IMG/VR virus record: IMGVR_UViG_3300035198_000053
Coordinates: 1-64,000 of that record
Direction: 5' to 3' (one strand)
DNA length: 64,000 bases
Origin: a virus
Shown one piece after another: positions 49,288 to 58,900 of the stretch. Both the position numbers and the translations under genes were made by a program. Position 1 is the first letter of the stretch; each line of letters begins with the position of its first letter. Below the pieces are notes generated by a model. It had not been told where the DNA came from and ran no database searches. It was given only the letters and a program-made list of their open reading frames with translations.

Positions 49288-49586
49288 GCGAGGCCTTCCA
49301 CGTTTTGATATCTGAGGGATACGGGACACTGCGGGACCTGTGCTCCAAATACACTATGGAACAGGTCGAGCACTTCGCACGCATCGCGCTGAGGAACAAG
49401 CAATACAAGTTGATTGATCTCGCCCTCGCCACCAACACGGCGATGTGGGGAGATGAACGGTCCTGGAAAAGATTCATGGACAGAATGCTCCCCAAAAAAG
49501 AGGAATACGCAAAGGAACCAAAAGTGGCGAGCAAGCAGGATATGGAATCTCTGAAGAATTGGAGCAAGGGCAGATATGGCAAATGA
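48862..49586 (+). CDS. Tail assembly chaperone gpGT fusion, made by -1 frameshift
   Basis: After slipping at AAAAAAC the ribosome reads the -1 frame, LVWPRPARDETVGKVSDNP, to stop 49586, making about 241 residues. The T part alone has no obvious start. It contains EGYGTLRDLCSKYTMEQVEH and a basic C-terminus. The product matches the G/GT scheme of siphophages, where the fused form recruits the tail tube protein. Confidence 0.8.
49221..49227 (+). promoter_or_regulatory. Programmed -1 ribosomal frameshift site
   Basis: The heptamer A-AAA-AAC is in the gpG frame exactly as X-XXY-YYZ requires (codons AAA-AAC). The -1 frame is open upstream and downstream. It lies 58 bases before the gpG stop. No stable downstream stem was found by eye, though the following GC-rich bases may fold. 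Confidence 0.85.
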
Positions 49587-52212
49587 GCAGGAAATCGCCA
49601 AACTCATCATCCGCATAACGGCAGAGACGGCGCAGATGAAGGCGCAGTTGGCGGATATTCAGTCCCAGCTCAAGCAGAACGTTATCGGCACGCAGAGCAT
49701 GCTGTCCGATCTCAAGAGTGCTTGGGTGAAAACGAGCGCCGAGATTATGGCGGCGTACCTTATGGTGAGAAAGGCGATCGACTGGACTGAGATCGGCGCG
49801 AAGGCGATGGAGGCCGAGGAGACCTACGGGAGCGTGACGCGGAGCATGGCCGTGGATGGGGAAAAACTGATCGACCGGCTCAAGCAGGTCGGATACGTCT
49901 TCGTTGACACGACGGAACTCATGTCGAAGTCATCTCGCCTCCTGATGGAGGGCATCAAGCCGGACCAGATCGTAATGATGATGCAAGCGGCGGTCGTCGC
50001 GGCCAAGAAGATGCAGATCGACGTCTCGGATGCCTTTGATCAGATAACCGAGGCTGTCGTGCGGTTCAACATCCGTGGGGGACTGAAATCCATCTTTCCG
50101 ATGGACGTAAATCAGGTGTTCGATGATTTTGCCGCTAGGTCGGGCCGAATGGGCAAGGATCTGAACGACATGGGCAAGCGCCAGGCCATGCTTGAGGAGC
50201 TGAGCAAGAGGCTTACCGATCAGACGCAAAAGATGGGGAACGCCTTCGACCCTGACGCCAGCATGAAAATCCAGAAGTTTAAGAGCGCCCTGAGCGGGCT
50301 TGTCGAGATGATGGGGACGGCCCTCGCCAACGTCTTCAGCATGGTCTACGACCAGTTCGACGAGTCCATGAAGACGCTCGAATACCTGTGGGGGAAGATA
50401 CCGGAGCGCTTCAAGGCGACAGTCGTGGACGCCCTCCGGAAGCTTTGGACCGAGATATACGGCGCGGAGACGGCCAACAAGGCGATCGACCAACTGACGA
50501 AATTCATAAGCATGATGACGGAGAAGGGGGTACCTAAAACCGCCGCTCCGGGTGTGCCTCCTCCGCCCAAGCCTGAAGACGTGACGGGTCTTTTCAGGGA
50601 GAAGACGGTCGAAGAGAAGGCGCGGGAAAGGCTCGACACCCTCAAGTCGATGATGGAGCAGGGGATCGACATCCGCAAAGCCGCGCTTGAGAAGGGGAAG
50701 GCGATAACCGAGGAACTTCTTGCAGTCGAGGAGAAGGCATGGCAGGAGGGCGTGACCTCCGAGAAGGAATACAACCGGAACCGAGCCGAGCTGGAGCAGG
50801 CCTCGATCAAAGATCAGATGTCGGCAGTGAGCGACGAAATCAACATCACGAAGATAGGCTACCGCGAAATGCTGGAGGTCGTTGGCCTAACGGACGACGA
50901 GAGGATAAAGCTGCGCGCGGAGAGGGACAAGCAGTTCCTGGCCCTAGAAACGCAGTATTTCGTCCTTGAGCAGCAAATGCAGAAGTCCTCGATCGACGCG
51001 TCGATAAAGGCTACGGATCTTGAATACAGGATGCGTCTCCAAAATGGCGAGAACCTTCTGAAGCTCATGCAGGAGCAGGCAGACCGCGAGAAGGAGATAA
51101 ATGCAGAGAAGATCTCCATGGGCATCATAAGGCCCGGCTACGCGGCGATCCAGGAGATGGACAATCAGATCAAGATCAACAACGCAACCGTATTGAACCT
51201 GCAGCTTCAGCGCGACCTGGCTAAGAACGACGCGGAGAAACTTGCGAAGGAGGGCGAGATCAGCCGCCTCCAGGAACAGCAGAACACCCTTGCCGAGAAA
51301 AGGGAACTGATGGTCAGACAGGAGGCGAAGGATCTGAACGACCTCTATCTCAACACGAAGAAGAGCGTCGAGGAGCTTCGGGGCGGATACGTAGCGATGA
51401 AAGACGCGGACCTTCAACTTCTTGATATCGAGCGGAAGCGGATCCTTGTGCTTGAGGGGATCGACGAGAAAACCCGGAACATCCTCTTGCAGGAGAATCA
51501 GCTCAAAGAACAGAGCATCAAGGCCGAAAGAGATATGGATGCTGCGGCCCTCATCGGCATTGGAACTAAACAGGCGGCGATAGACGCGAATACGGTCCTT
51601 GCTAACCAGTATAAGAACCTGTTGCCTGCCGCGATCGATGTCGCACTCAATACGGAAAGCAGTCTCTTCGATAGCGCCATCAGGGGAACATTCGACTGGA
51701 GAACTGCGCTGAGAGGCGTGATAGCGGACTTCTCCAATCTGGTAAAACAGATCGGTCTCGCCATCGCGAAGCAAGAAATTCTCAACGCCTTGAGCAAGGG
51801 TGGAGGAGGAGGCGCGGGGGCAGGCGGGATCGCGGGGTTCCTCGGCAGCATATTGGAAGGGATTTTCGGGGGCGGTGCTGCGGCTGAATTACCCTCTGCC
51901 GGTGAGGCTGGCGCGACCTCCGCGCTAATCGCTCTTCCAGCCCAGCACGGACTCTCGGGCTGGACACGGGGAATTACGCCGTTCCTGGCGGGCGAAGGCG
52001 GGGAGTCGGAGTTCGTCTCAATCACGCCCAAATCGGCATTCTCCGCTCAGGCTGCGGCAAGAGGGAAGGGCGTAAACGGGGAGATCCGCGTAACCCTCGA
52101 CCCTGGACTTGTGGCACAGTGGAAGCCGGGGCCAGATGAAATGGATCAGACCATCGCCGTAAAGGTAAGGCAGAAGGGCGCGACCTACCGGGCGCTGAAG
52201 GAGACGAGATGA
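49576..52212 (+). CDS. Tail tape measure protein
   Basis: 878 residues, the longest of the early tail genes, located right after G/GT. It begins with a coiled coil (AKLIIRITAETAQMKAQLAD), continues with helical regions (YGSVTRSMAVDGEKLIDRL, long Lys/Glu-rich helices around 350-700), and ends with Gly/Ala stretches (GGGGAGAGGIAGFLG) and LAGEGGESEFVSI. Tape measures set tail length at about 0.15 nm per residue, suggesting a tail near 130 nm. No lysozyme or peptidase motif was seen. Confidence 0.85.
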   Translation: MANEQEIAKLIIRITAETAQMKAQLADIQSQLKQNVIGTQSMLSDLKSAWVKTSAEIMAAYLMVRKAIDWTEIGAKAMEAEETYGSVTRSMAVDGEKLIDRLKQVGYVFVDTTELMSKSSRLLMEGIKPDQIVMMMQAAVVAAKKMQIDVSDAFDQITEAVVRFNIRGGLKSIFPMDVNQVFDDFAARSGRMGKDLNDMGKRQAMLEELSKRLTDQTQKMGNAFDPDASMKIQKFKSALSGLVEMMGTALANVFSMVYDQFDESMKTLEYLWGKIPERFKATVVDALRKLWTEIYGAETANKAIDQLTKFISMMTEKGVPKTAAPGVPPPPKPEDVTGLFREKTVEEKARERLDTLKSMMEQGIDIRKAALEKGKAITEELLAVEEKAWQEGVTSEKEYNRNRAELEQASIKDQMSAVSDEINITKIGYREMLEVVGLTDDERIKLRAERDKQFLALETQYFVLEQQMQKSSIDASIKATDLEYRMRLQNGENLLKLMQEQADREKEINAEKISMGIIRPGYAAIQEMDNQIKINNATVLNLQLQRDLAKNDAEKLAKEGEISRLQEQQNTLAEKRELMVRQEAKDLNDLYLNTKKSVEELRGGYVAMKDADLQLLDIERKRILVLEGIDEKTRNILLQENQLKEQSIKAERDMDAAALIGIGTKQAAIDANTVLANQYKNLLPAAIDVALNTESSLFDSAIRGTFDWRTALRGVIADFSNLVKQIGLAIAKQEILNALSKGGGGGAGAGGIAGFLGSILEGIFGGGAAAELPSAGEAGATSALIALPAQHGLSGWTRGITPFLAGEGGESEFVSITPKSAFSAQAAARGKGVNGEIRVTLDPGLVAQWKPGPDEMDQTIAVKVRQKGATYRALKETR

Positions 52213-52213
52213 C

Positions 52214-53890
52214 ATGATAAGCTATTCACAAATCCAGTTGAGGAGGGGCTCGGCGGCGGAGTGGACGGAGGCGAATCCGACGCTCCTGTCCGGTGAGCCC
52301 GGGTATGAGACGGACACAAGGTTTCTGAAGATCGGGGACGGCTCCACCCCGTGGGTCACCCTGCCCTATTATCAGCAGGGGAGCGGGATTTTCGATGTCC
52401 GCAACTACTCATCCATCAATGCCGCCATTGCCGCCATCGGGTCCACGCAGGGAACCATTCTGGTCTCAACAGCGCAGACACTCACGGACGATCTCATTGT
52501 CCCGTCAACGCTCTCTCTTGTCATCCCCAAAGGGGGATCAATCGCCAAGGCGTCAAACCACACTTTGACAATCAACGGGCCGCTTGAAGCTGGGGATTAT
52601 CCGGTTTTTAGTGGTTTTAATAATGGAGATGTTACTTTTGGACCGGGGGCAGTCAAAGAAGTCCCTATTATGTGGTTTCTTCCCGCCGATTATGTCGCTG
52701 ATGGATCTATAGATTATTCGACTCAGATCCAGACGGCGGCTACAGCAGCGGCTACGGCAGGTAAACCCTTATTAATTCCTGCCGGTAAATGGCAGATCGC
52801 AGGACAGGTAGTAATGCCAGTGGGACTTAAAATATATGGATATTCCAAACATGGAACAATCATCCCTGGGACGGGATTGGCAACTCTGACCAATGGTTCT
52901 GTCATCTATTGTACCGGAACGACATTGGCCCCATTTTTATACACTTCTGGAAATCACTTTGAGGGGTTGACTTTCTATTATCCAAATCAACTTCGGACGG
53001 CAGAAACTCCAACAGTGTACCCGGCGACATTTCTTCACGCCACAGTTGGAAGTGAAGATCCTCCAATGGTTAACGTCTCCTGGAGGGATTGCCAGTTTGT
53101 TAATTCATATAAGTGGATTGACGCCTTAGTCGGGCATCTGGACTTTGAGTTCACAAACCTGGTCGGTTGCCCAATATCCATAGGAATAGAAATTGATGGT
53201 TCCGGGGGGACAGATCGCCTTAGTAATATTCACCAGTCCTGGTATTATTGGTGCCAGGCGGGAGATGCGGCGGCGACATGGATACAGGCGCATTCCTTAG
53301 GTATTCGAGTGGGAAGGGCGGATGCAATAGAGATGGATCGAATCTTTACTGCCAATCTCAATTATGGGATGCAGTTCTTTTACGGATCGGTCAATACCGC
53401 TTCCGGACCCTACGGGTATCTAAGTAGCTATTCCTCTGATGGCTGTAATGTCGGAATATTCGTTGAGGCTACACACCCAATTGGGATGGCGTTATCAAAT
53501 CCCATGATTAATGCAAAAATAGCTGGGATATGGGCGTATAGCGCAAGTTCCTATCCTGTTAATTTATCCATAACGGGGGGGAAATTCTGGGGGGCAGTCG
53601 AACGTCAGATCAGAATGGCCTCGGATGGGATCTTAAGGGTAAGTAACGTGGAGTTTTGGGATTCCACCGTTTTTCACACAACTGTTGATGTGGCTGCGTG
53701 CGATATAAGTCTGGCTAACTGCAAGTTTGAGGCGGGTGTGGCCCCTCTATACAGTGATGGGGTAATATGTAATACATTAATGCTTTCTAATAACGAATTT
53801 GGCCAAGCCCCGGTCTTAAACGCCACTCCGGCTACAATCTATAGGTACAGGGGAAACACTTATCTGGCAGACGCAGCGGGTGGCGGATGA
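52214..53890 (+). CDS. Beta-helix tail spike with a tropism-type N-terminal domain
   Basis: 558 residues. The N-terminus is IQLRRGSAAEWTEANPTLL followed by SGEPGYETDTRFLKIGDG, the repeat-like domain I recognise from major-tropism-determinant N-termini that dock receptor-binding proteins. Then FDVRNYSSINAAIAAI opens a pectate-lyase-type beta-helix (FEGLTFYYPNQ, CDISLANCKFEAG). Such spikes bind or cut host polysaccharide. No catalytic residues are assigned. ATG 52214 lies just after the tape measure stop. Confidence 0.75.
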   Translation: MISYSQIQLRRGSAAEWTEANPTLLSGEPGYETDTRFLKIGDGSTPWVTLPYYQQGSGIFDVRNYSSINAAIAAIGSTQGTILVSTAQTLTDDLIVPSTLSLVIPKGGSIAKASNHTLTINGPLEAGDYPVFSGFNNGDVTFGPGAVKEVPIMWFLPADYVADGSIDYSTQIQTAATAAATAGKPLLIPAGKWQIAGQVVMPVGLKIYGYSKHGTIIPGTGLATLTNGSVIYCTGTTLAPFLYTSGNHFEGLTFYYPNQLRTAETPTVYPATFLHATVGSEDPPMVNVSWRDCQFVNSYKWIDALVGHLDFEFTNLVGCPISIGIEIDGSGGTDRLSNIHQSWYYWCQAGDAAATWIQAHSLGIRVGRADAIEMDRIFTANLNYGMQFFYGSVNTASGPYGYLSSYSSDGCNVGIFVEATHPIGMALSNPMINAKIAGIWAYSASSYPVNLSITGGKFWGAVERQIRMASDGILRVSNVEFWDSTVFHTTVDVAACDISLANCKFEAGVAPLYSDGVICNTLMLSNNEFGQAPVLNATPATIYRYRGNTYLADAAGGG

Positions 53891-53995
53891 TAGAGGAGAC
53901 GGATTGATTTTTGATACACCATTTTTTCAATACTACATTCGCTTAATTCTATTCTGGGGACTTGATCAATCGCCAATTAAGCTGGGGGTACAAGA

Positions 53996-54580
53996 TTGAC
54001 AGACATCCTTGACGGGGGGGCGCCGTCTGGCTTTCCCGCCTACACGGGTATCCCGTATTTCCCGATATTCGATCCGCAGGATCCGGACCCGTATACCGTA
54101 GACTGGCCCCTCAAGGAAAATCAGTTTCTGGGTCCCGAATCTGAGCGGTGCTCGAAGGAGTACAAGGTCCGAACCTGGAAAACCCGGTTCATCGCCCAGG
54201 ACAAATGGCGGAACGCGGGGACATGGCAGGCGAGCCATGCCTATTCGGTCGGTGACTGCGTCAAGGATGGGAGCTACGTCTACATGGCGGTCGAGGACGG
54301 CGTGAGTGGAGGATCGACACCATCATGGCCCACCACGGAGGAGGACACCGTCGATGACGGGAGTGTCACCTGGATCTGTTACAACAGCAGCCAGATTACA
54401 TGTCTACTCAATTTCATAGACAACCGGCAGGGGGGGGCGCAGTCGTTCTACGTCTGGATGCCTCTCATGCAGGAATGGGTACTCGCCGTGTTACCGAAGG
54501 ACCCCTTTGAGATAACGCCCGTCGGCGGAGGGATGATAAATGCGGTGTATGTCGAGATAAAATTCGAGGAGATCCAATAG
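53996..54580 (+). CDS. Minor tail protein with a carbohydrate-binding-like insert
   Basis: TTG 53996 follows GGGGG. It is 194 residues. The framing parts (VDWPLKENQFLGPESERC, then FYVWMPLMQEWVL, VYVEIKFEEIQ) look like tail-tip proteins that lie between the tape measure and gpL. The middle (about 75-135) is an insert with WQASHAYSVGDCVKDGSYVY and PSWPTTEEDTV, like a chitin/CBM5-type module. About 100 AT-rich bases upstream hold nothing I can identify. Confidence 0.6.
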   Translation: MTDILDGGAPSGFPAYTGIPYFPIFDPQDPDPYTVDWPLKENQFLGPESERCSKEYKVRTWKTRFIAQDKWRNAGTWQASHAYSVGDCVKDGSYVYMAVEDGVSGGSTPSWPTTEEDTVDDGSVTWICYNSSQITCLLNFIDNRQGGAQSFYVWMPLMQEWVLAVLPKDPFEITPVGGGMINAVYVEIKFEEIQ

Positions 54581-55594
54581 ATGCCACTGACGGCCTCGGA
54601 CGACCTCAAAACCGAAAAGAATAAGACAGAGCAGATTTCAGCATGGCTCAAGCTGTTCAAGGTCGAGGGGCCGTCAAGGACGAACCTGATTCCGTCTTCT
54701 GAGGACTTTACGGGGTGGACAACCTCCAACGCCTCCGTGACGGCAGACCAGGCCGAGGCCCCCGACAGCAACATTACCGGAGACAAGGTCACGATATCCT
54801 CCGCAAATGGATACATCGAATACACCTACACTGAAGCGGACCCGAGGGGTAAAAGTTATACGTTCTCCGTCTTCGCCAAGAAGGGAACGATCAATCCGAA
54901 TTTCAACTCCTTCAGACTGCGCATTTGCCGAGGCTCCGATCTTGAGCCTGTTCTGGCCTACGGAAACCGGATACCGTGGATCCCCTGCTATAACGGATGG
55001 TTGAGGGGTAAGGTGTCGGTCGCGTTCTCCGACCCGACGGCGGGCACCAACGTGAAAGTGTCGGTCCGCGCCTCGAAGACCGGGGATTTTTACCTTTGGG
55101 GAGCGATGCTCGAGGCACTTTCAACCCTGAGCTTCTACCTTCCCACAACCGGCACCGGACGGACCTCCACATACCTGCACTTGGTCGACTTCAACCGCTA
55201 CATCTCCTTCGGCGGCGAGTGCTATTCTCCCTTTCCGATCAAGCTCGACAAGCTGACAGCAGCCACTCAGGGCGCGAGTCCGTCCGTAAGTGTCATGGTA
55301 TCCAACGCCGGGCGGTACTTGACGAGCTATCTTCGGGACAACCAGGGCATGGTAGACAAGACCGTGGAAATAACGTGGGTGAACCGGGCCTTCCTGTCGG
55401 ACCCGGCACTGACTGCGATTACAGAGTCTTTCGAGATCCAGGGGCAGGCGGAAGACTCGGCCACGGAGATGGCCTCTTTCAGCCTGGGAATCGGCAAGGG
55501 CCAAAACATCGAGGGGCCGGTGGGAGATTTCAACCGCTCCTTCGCGCCGTCCATTCCGATCGTGAGCCCGCGCGTGAGCATCGGAATCATCTAA
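54581..55594 (+). CDS. Minor tail protein (lambda gpL-like) with an inserted sugar-binding-like domain
   Basis: 337 residues. The first 30 and about 195-337 fit the tail-tip protein expected before the NlpC peptidase (KLFKVEG, then LVDFNRYISFGGECYSPFPI, KTVEITWVNRAFLSDPALTA and SFEIQGQAEDSA). In between lies a beta-sandwich domain (TNLIPSSEDFTGWTTSNASV, KSYTFSVFAKKG, DFYLWGAMLEALSTLSFY) of a CBM-like type. The same type of module occurs in the tail tip protein at 55951. Position gives good support. Confidence 0.65.
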   Translation: MPLTASDDLKTEKNKTEQISAWLKLFKVEGPSRTNLIPSSEDFTGWTTSNASVTADQAEAPDSNITGDKVTISSANGYIEYTYTEADPRGKSYTFSVFAKKGTINPNFNSFRLRICRGSDLEPVLAYGNRIPWIPCYNGWLRGKVSVAFSDPTAGTNVKVSVRASKTGDFYLWGAMLEALSTLSFYLPTTGTGRTSTYLHLVDFNRYISFGGECYSPFPIKLDKLTAATQGASPSVSVMVSNAGRYLTSYLRDNQGMVDKTVEITWVNRAFLSDPALTAITESFEIQGQAEDSATEMASFSLGIGKGQNIEGPVGDFNRSFAPSIPIVSPRVSIGII

Positions 55595-55606
55595 CCGAGG
55601 CACAAT

Positions 55607-55954
55607 ATGATCACGGCGGACGAGATAATAGACAAATACCTCGGAAAAAGAATAGGAGTGGGGCCCTCGGTCTGCTTCAGATTCGTGAAGGAAGTTCTCC
55701 GGCAGGAGTTCGGCTTTGTCCTCCAAGATGACTATCTGGAGATGCTGGGGAGATTCAAACAGATCCATAGCCCTAAATTGGGGGACATCGTATTAATGAG
55801 AACGCATCCGGTCGTCCCGAACCATGTCGGGATCTACTTGCGCGACGGCAAGTTCATCCATTGCGGGCTAAGGCAATCCGGCGAGGTCGTACTCTCCGAT
55901 GTCAAGGACGTTTTCTATGGCATGAGGATCGTGGCGTTTCTGAGGTACAGATGA
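55607..55954 (+). CDS. NlpC/P60-like cell-wall peptidase (lambda gpK-like)
   Basis: A 115-residue C40 peptidase: C23 in GPSVCFRFVKEVL, H73 in PNHVGIYLRDG and H85 in KFIHCG form the catalytic set. Tail-tip NlpC/P60 proteins cut peptidoglycan cross-links during infection. It lies between gpL-like and gpJ-like genes exactly as in lambda. The next gene starts 3 bases before its end. Confidence 0.85.
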   Translation: MITADEIIDKYLGKRIGVGPSVCFRFVKEVLRQEFGFVLQDDYLEMLGRFKQIHSPKLGDIVLMRTHPVVPNHVGIYLRDGKFIHCGLRQSGEVVLSDVKDVFYGMRIVAFLRYR

Positions 55955-58900
55955 TCACAATCCGCTTTCCGCAGGGCATCAAAAAAGAGGGTCGCGTTGA
56001 CTGGGGAGTGGAGAGAAAACCATTCCGTCTGGGCGTTCCCCTCTCCGCATACATCCCTGAAAACCTGAAGTCCCTGCCCGTAAACAGAATTATCTGCTCC
56101 GGCCGCATGATCCCCGAAAAGCCCCCACATGATTTCGTGCCCACCGACCCTAAAGTCTTTGATGCACTCTTTCCCCGCGACGAAGACGAGATAACGATCA
56201 TCCCGGCGATACAGGAACCCGCTTCAGGCTCGATATTACTCAGCATAGCCATCGACCTGGCGATCGCCGCCGCGATGACAGGGCTATCCATCCTCGTCAA
56301 CAAACTGCTTGCTCCCCACCCGCAGAAGACGTCCCTTCCCAACAGTCCCCCCACAACGCAGGGGTGGAATGGCCTTCAAAATACCTACGGGCCGGGCAAC
56401 CCCATACCCGTCATTTTCGGAGAGACCAGATGCCCTGTGGAGGTGCTCTATTGGATCGTCCGGCAGGAATACGTCAAGAAAAACGGCAAGAAAATCGATC
56501 TCTCAAAGACAAAATCATGGGCAATGTTCGGCGGGAGTTTCGGGAGGAAAGTCCACGCGATCTCCAATGTGATGATCAACGGCAACCCGTACACGAACTA
56601 TGGGGACGACGTCGAGGTCTTCACCAGGCTGGGGGCGATAGGACAGTCCGCCGTCCCGGGATTCAACGAGCAGGGCGTCACCTACGAAGTAGACACTGAG
56701 ATCACGGATGGTGGCCCATTTACTTACACAACCACGGGGACGAACCTCACGGCCCTTGAACTGCTCTTCAGCGCCCCTCAGGGCATAGCCCAGATAGACG
56801 GGAACGGGAACATCCGCGCCTACAAGGTCAAGTACACGGTGCGGTATAAGAAACACTCCCTATCCGTGCCTCCAGGCTCATGGACCGACCTCGGGGAGCA
56901 CGAGGCCTCCGCGAACACGACGAATATCTGCCGCTGGAACAAAAGGATCGACGAGCTCGACGAGGATCGATACGATGTCGAGTTGCAGCGGACCTCGGCG
57001 ATCGGGACATCCAAGTTCGGGCAGCTTTTCCTGCACAGTGTAACCGAGTTCACCGAAACAGAGGCCCTGGCCTATGAGGGGCTCTCGACGGTCTGGATCA
57101 AGGCACTTGCGGCCGAGGGGCTGTCGGACCAGCCCTTCACGGTGACGGCGGACATCCAGGGGATAGAGTGTCCGATCTGGGATCGCGACACCGGTTTGTG
57201 GACAACAAACGTCTATTACACCGACAACCCCGCCGCGCATTGCCGGGAGATCATGGCCAACGACGAGGTGATCAAATGCAACGGAGTGGACCTTCCTCCG
57301 TGGGGGTTTGGCCCGTGGTGCGGCGCGGGAAAGATAGACGATGACTCATGGGGTGCGTTCTACGAATACTGCGCGGAGGCAAACCTTCTGACTTGGTCTG
57401 AGAAGTTCGATGACGACGACTGGGTCAAGACCGACATGACTGTCACGCCGGATGCGGGCACGGCCCCGAATGACCCCGACGACCTGACCTTCTGCCAGAC
57501 TCTGACGGCTACCGGGGCAAACGCGACGATCCTCCAGGCATATTCAGGGGCAAGCGCCGAAAGAACTTTTTCGGTCTATCTCAAAAGAAAGACGGGGACC
57601 GGAAATATCCAAATCACCCAGGACGGGGGGTCGAGCTGGGAGACGGTGACGATCACGAACACGGATTTTACCCGCGTGGACATGACCGATGCGGTCTCGA
57701 ATCCCTCCGTGGGAATCAGGATTGTCGCAAGCGGAGATGAGATCTACGCCTTCGGGGCGATGCTCAATATTGGGGACGCGCCGTTCTCCTACCTCGCCTC
57801 CGATGCCGTGGGCGGGATCCCAAGGCACAGCAACAATCTAGTTTGGAACTCCCGCAAAACCATGGACGGGATACTTGACGACATACTGTTCGCCTCCAGG
57901 GGGAAGAAATCCCGTTTCCGGGGAAAGTGGAGGGTTTCCCCGCGCAGACTTAGCGACCCGTCGCAGAAGTTCAACAGCGGGAATCTTATCGCGTGCCAGA
58001 TGGAGCGCGGGAAGGAGATCCGCGACTACAATGCTCTGCAGGTGACGTACATATCCAAGGACCAGAACTATACGCCCACGTCGTTTCAGGCCGACCTTGG
58101 GATCTCCCCGCTGAAAGTCAAGAATATATCGGTCTACGGCATCAACAATGCCAGGGAGGCGTATCGACTTGCCCGCTTCCTCTTGAATCTTGCCTACTAT
58201 ACCATCGAACGGCCCAAACTGAAGGCCTCCATCGACGCCATCCTCTGCATGCCGGGGGACACGATCCGGTTCAGTGATGCGGCTGCGGGGATCGGGATAT
58301 ACGACGGGCGTGTGAAGTACGACTCGACCGTCCTGGATACTGTTCGGGTTGAACAGCAGTTGACAGCGGAGGCTGGAAAGACCTACCAAGTGGTCATTCG
58401 GTACTCCGGCGGGGCAAACCCGGATCTGATTGAGACAAGGGACGTTGCTACCGTGTCGGGGGATATTGTGACTGTAGTTCCAAATTTCACGCAACTACCG
58501 AAACGGGGGGACCTGATCACGTTCGGGGAGACACACCTCGTTACCAAGACCTATTGGGTGGACGATTGGGCAAGCGCCGACGAGGAGGTCATCGACCTAG
58601 TGTGCTCGGAAGAGAACTCCCTGATTTATAACGACTGGGGGACGCCTCCGGTGGAGGAGGCTGCCTCATACCCATATGCAGACGTTCCTCCGAACCAGAT
58701 CCAGACCATGAACGTGACCGAGGAAACCTACATGAGTCAGGACGGGCAGTGGACGACGAATCTCAGACTCTTCTGGCAGATGCCGGCCGCGGACCCCGAC
58801 AAGGGGTTCTACCGCTCCGCAAATCTCTATTACTCTATCCCGGATTTGATCGAATACCTGGGGACCTTCGAGTCAGGCGAGACGTGGAGTGGGGGCGCGG

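Noticed and set aside
53891-53995. Promoter between the spike and next tail gene (TTGATT with AT-rich downstream bases)
   Set aside because: No good -10 at the right spacing; it is just a short AT-rich gap.
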